A DNA stretch of 20,421 nt from an uncultured Alphaproteobacteria bacterium (GTDB taxonomy: Bacteria > Pseudomonadota > Alphaproteobacteria > RF32 > CAG-239), in assembly GCA_934229625.1 (NCBI GenBank), contig CAKQDU010000017.1, positions 1 to 20,421 on the forward strand. Direction: 5' to 3'. Below are positions 20,374 to 20,421 of this stretch, piece by piece. Within the stretch, counting starts at the first letter, position 1. Every line of letters starts with the position of its first letter. The position numbers were made by a program, and so were the translations under genes. The notes under the pieces were generated by a model, which saw nothing but the letters and a program-made list of their open reading frames with translations, had not been told where the DNA came from and did no database searches.

Positions 20374-20421
20374 TTCTTCATATGCGCCTATAAGGCTAAA
20401 GGTACCAGCCCAAACGCCTAA

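Noticed and set aside
1..20421. CRISPR array, tRNA or rRNA genes, prophage
   Set aside because: I saw no regularly spaced repeats, no tRNA or rRNA signature sequences, and no phage structural or integrase genes.

Overview
The window looks like chromosomal DNA of an uncultured, low-GC alphaproteobacterium of the kind found in animal guts. I infer this from the DUF1013/TrcR-type cell-cycle regulator, the alphaproteobacterial L31 without zinc cysteines, the efp-suhB pair, zapA followed by a 6S-like RNA, the J-domain protein with an N-terminal zinc site, the rpsT-dnaA-dnaN-recF order, and a pilin-like family whose signal reads GRSMIEMLGVLAI. No species can be named from sequence alone.

Layout. 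1-885: a pilin-like gene whose reading frame stays open to the left window edge through a TC repeat. 904-3885 (minus): trcR, rpmE, and a thiE-like/efp/suhB-like operon. 3966-5157 (plus): a coiled-coil gene overlapping zapA, then a 6S-like RNA. 5213-7786: an autotransporter behind a promoter with nine Gs in its spacer. 7823-8401 (minus): J-domain protein. 8510-10155 (plus): mutM, a small secreted protein, rpsT. 10536-14426 (plus): dnaA, dnaN, recF. 14428-16610: an accessory block with two convergent pilin-like genes, each behind its own long structured leader RNA, plus two gene remnants. 16746-18482: a SulP-type anion transporter with a STAS domain. 18760-19901: two orphan genes with foreign features. 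19902-20421: gene-free DNA with several terminator hairpins and a possible minus-strand small RNA.

The most interesting system is the pair of leaders at 14538-14734 (plus) and 16171-16356 (minus). They share a promoter, an upstream box, a 5' hairpin with an identical 8-nt loop and compensatory stem changes, a long closing stem around three hairpins, and an intrinsic terminator about 30 nt before the pilin start. In both, the 3' arm of the middle hairpin can also pair with the bases directly before the terminator. This is the architecture of a riboswitch or attenuator, and I do not recognise it as a known family. The other notable signals are the poly-G promoter of the autotransporter, the SuhB-like protein that has lost nearly all catalytic residues, and the in-frame TC repeat upstream of the first pilin.

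Together the window holds replication initiation and clamp functions, translation factors (EF-P, S20, L31), division (ZapA), DNA repair (MutM, RecF) and a surface-variation layer (autotransporter, pilin-like proteins).
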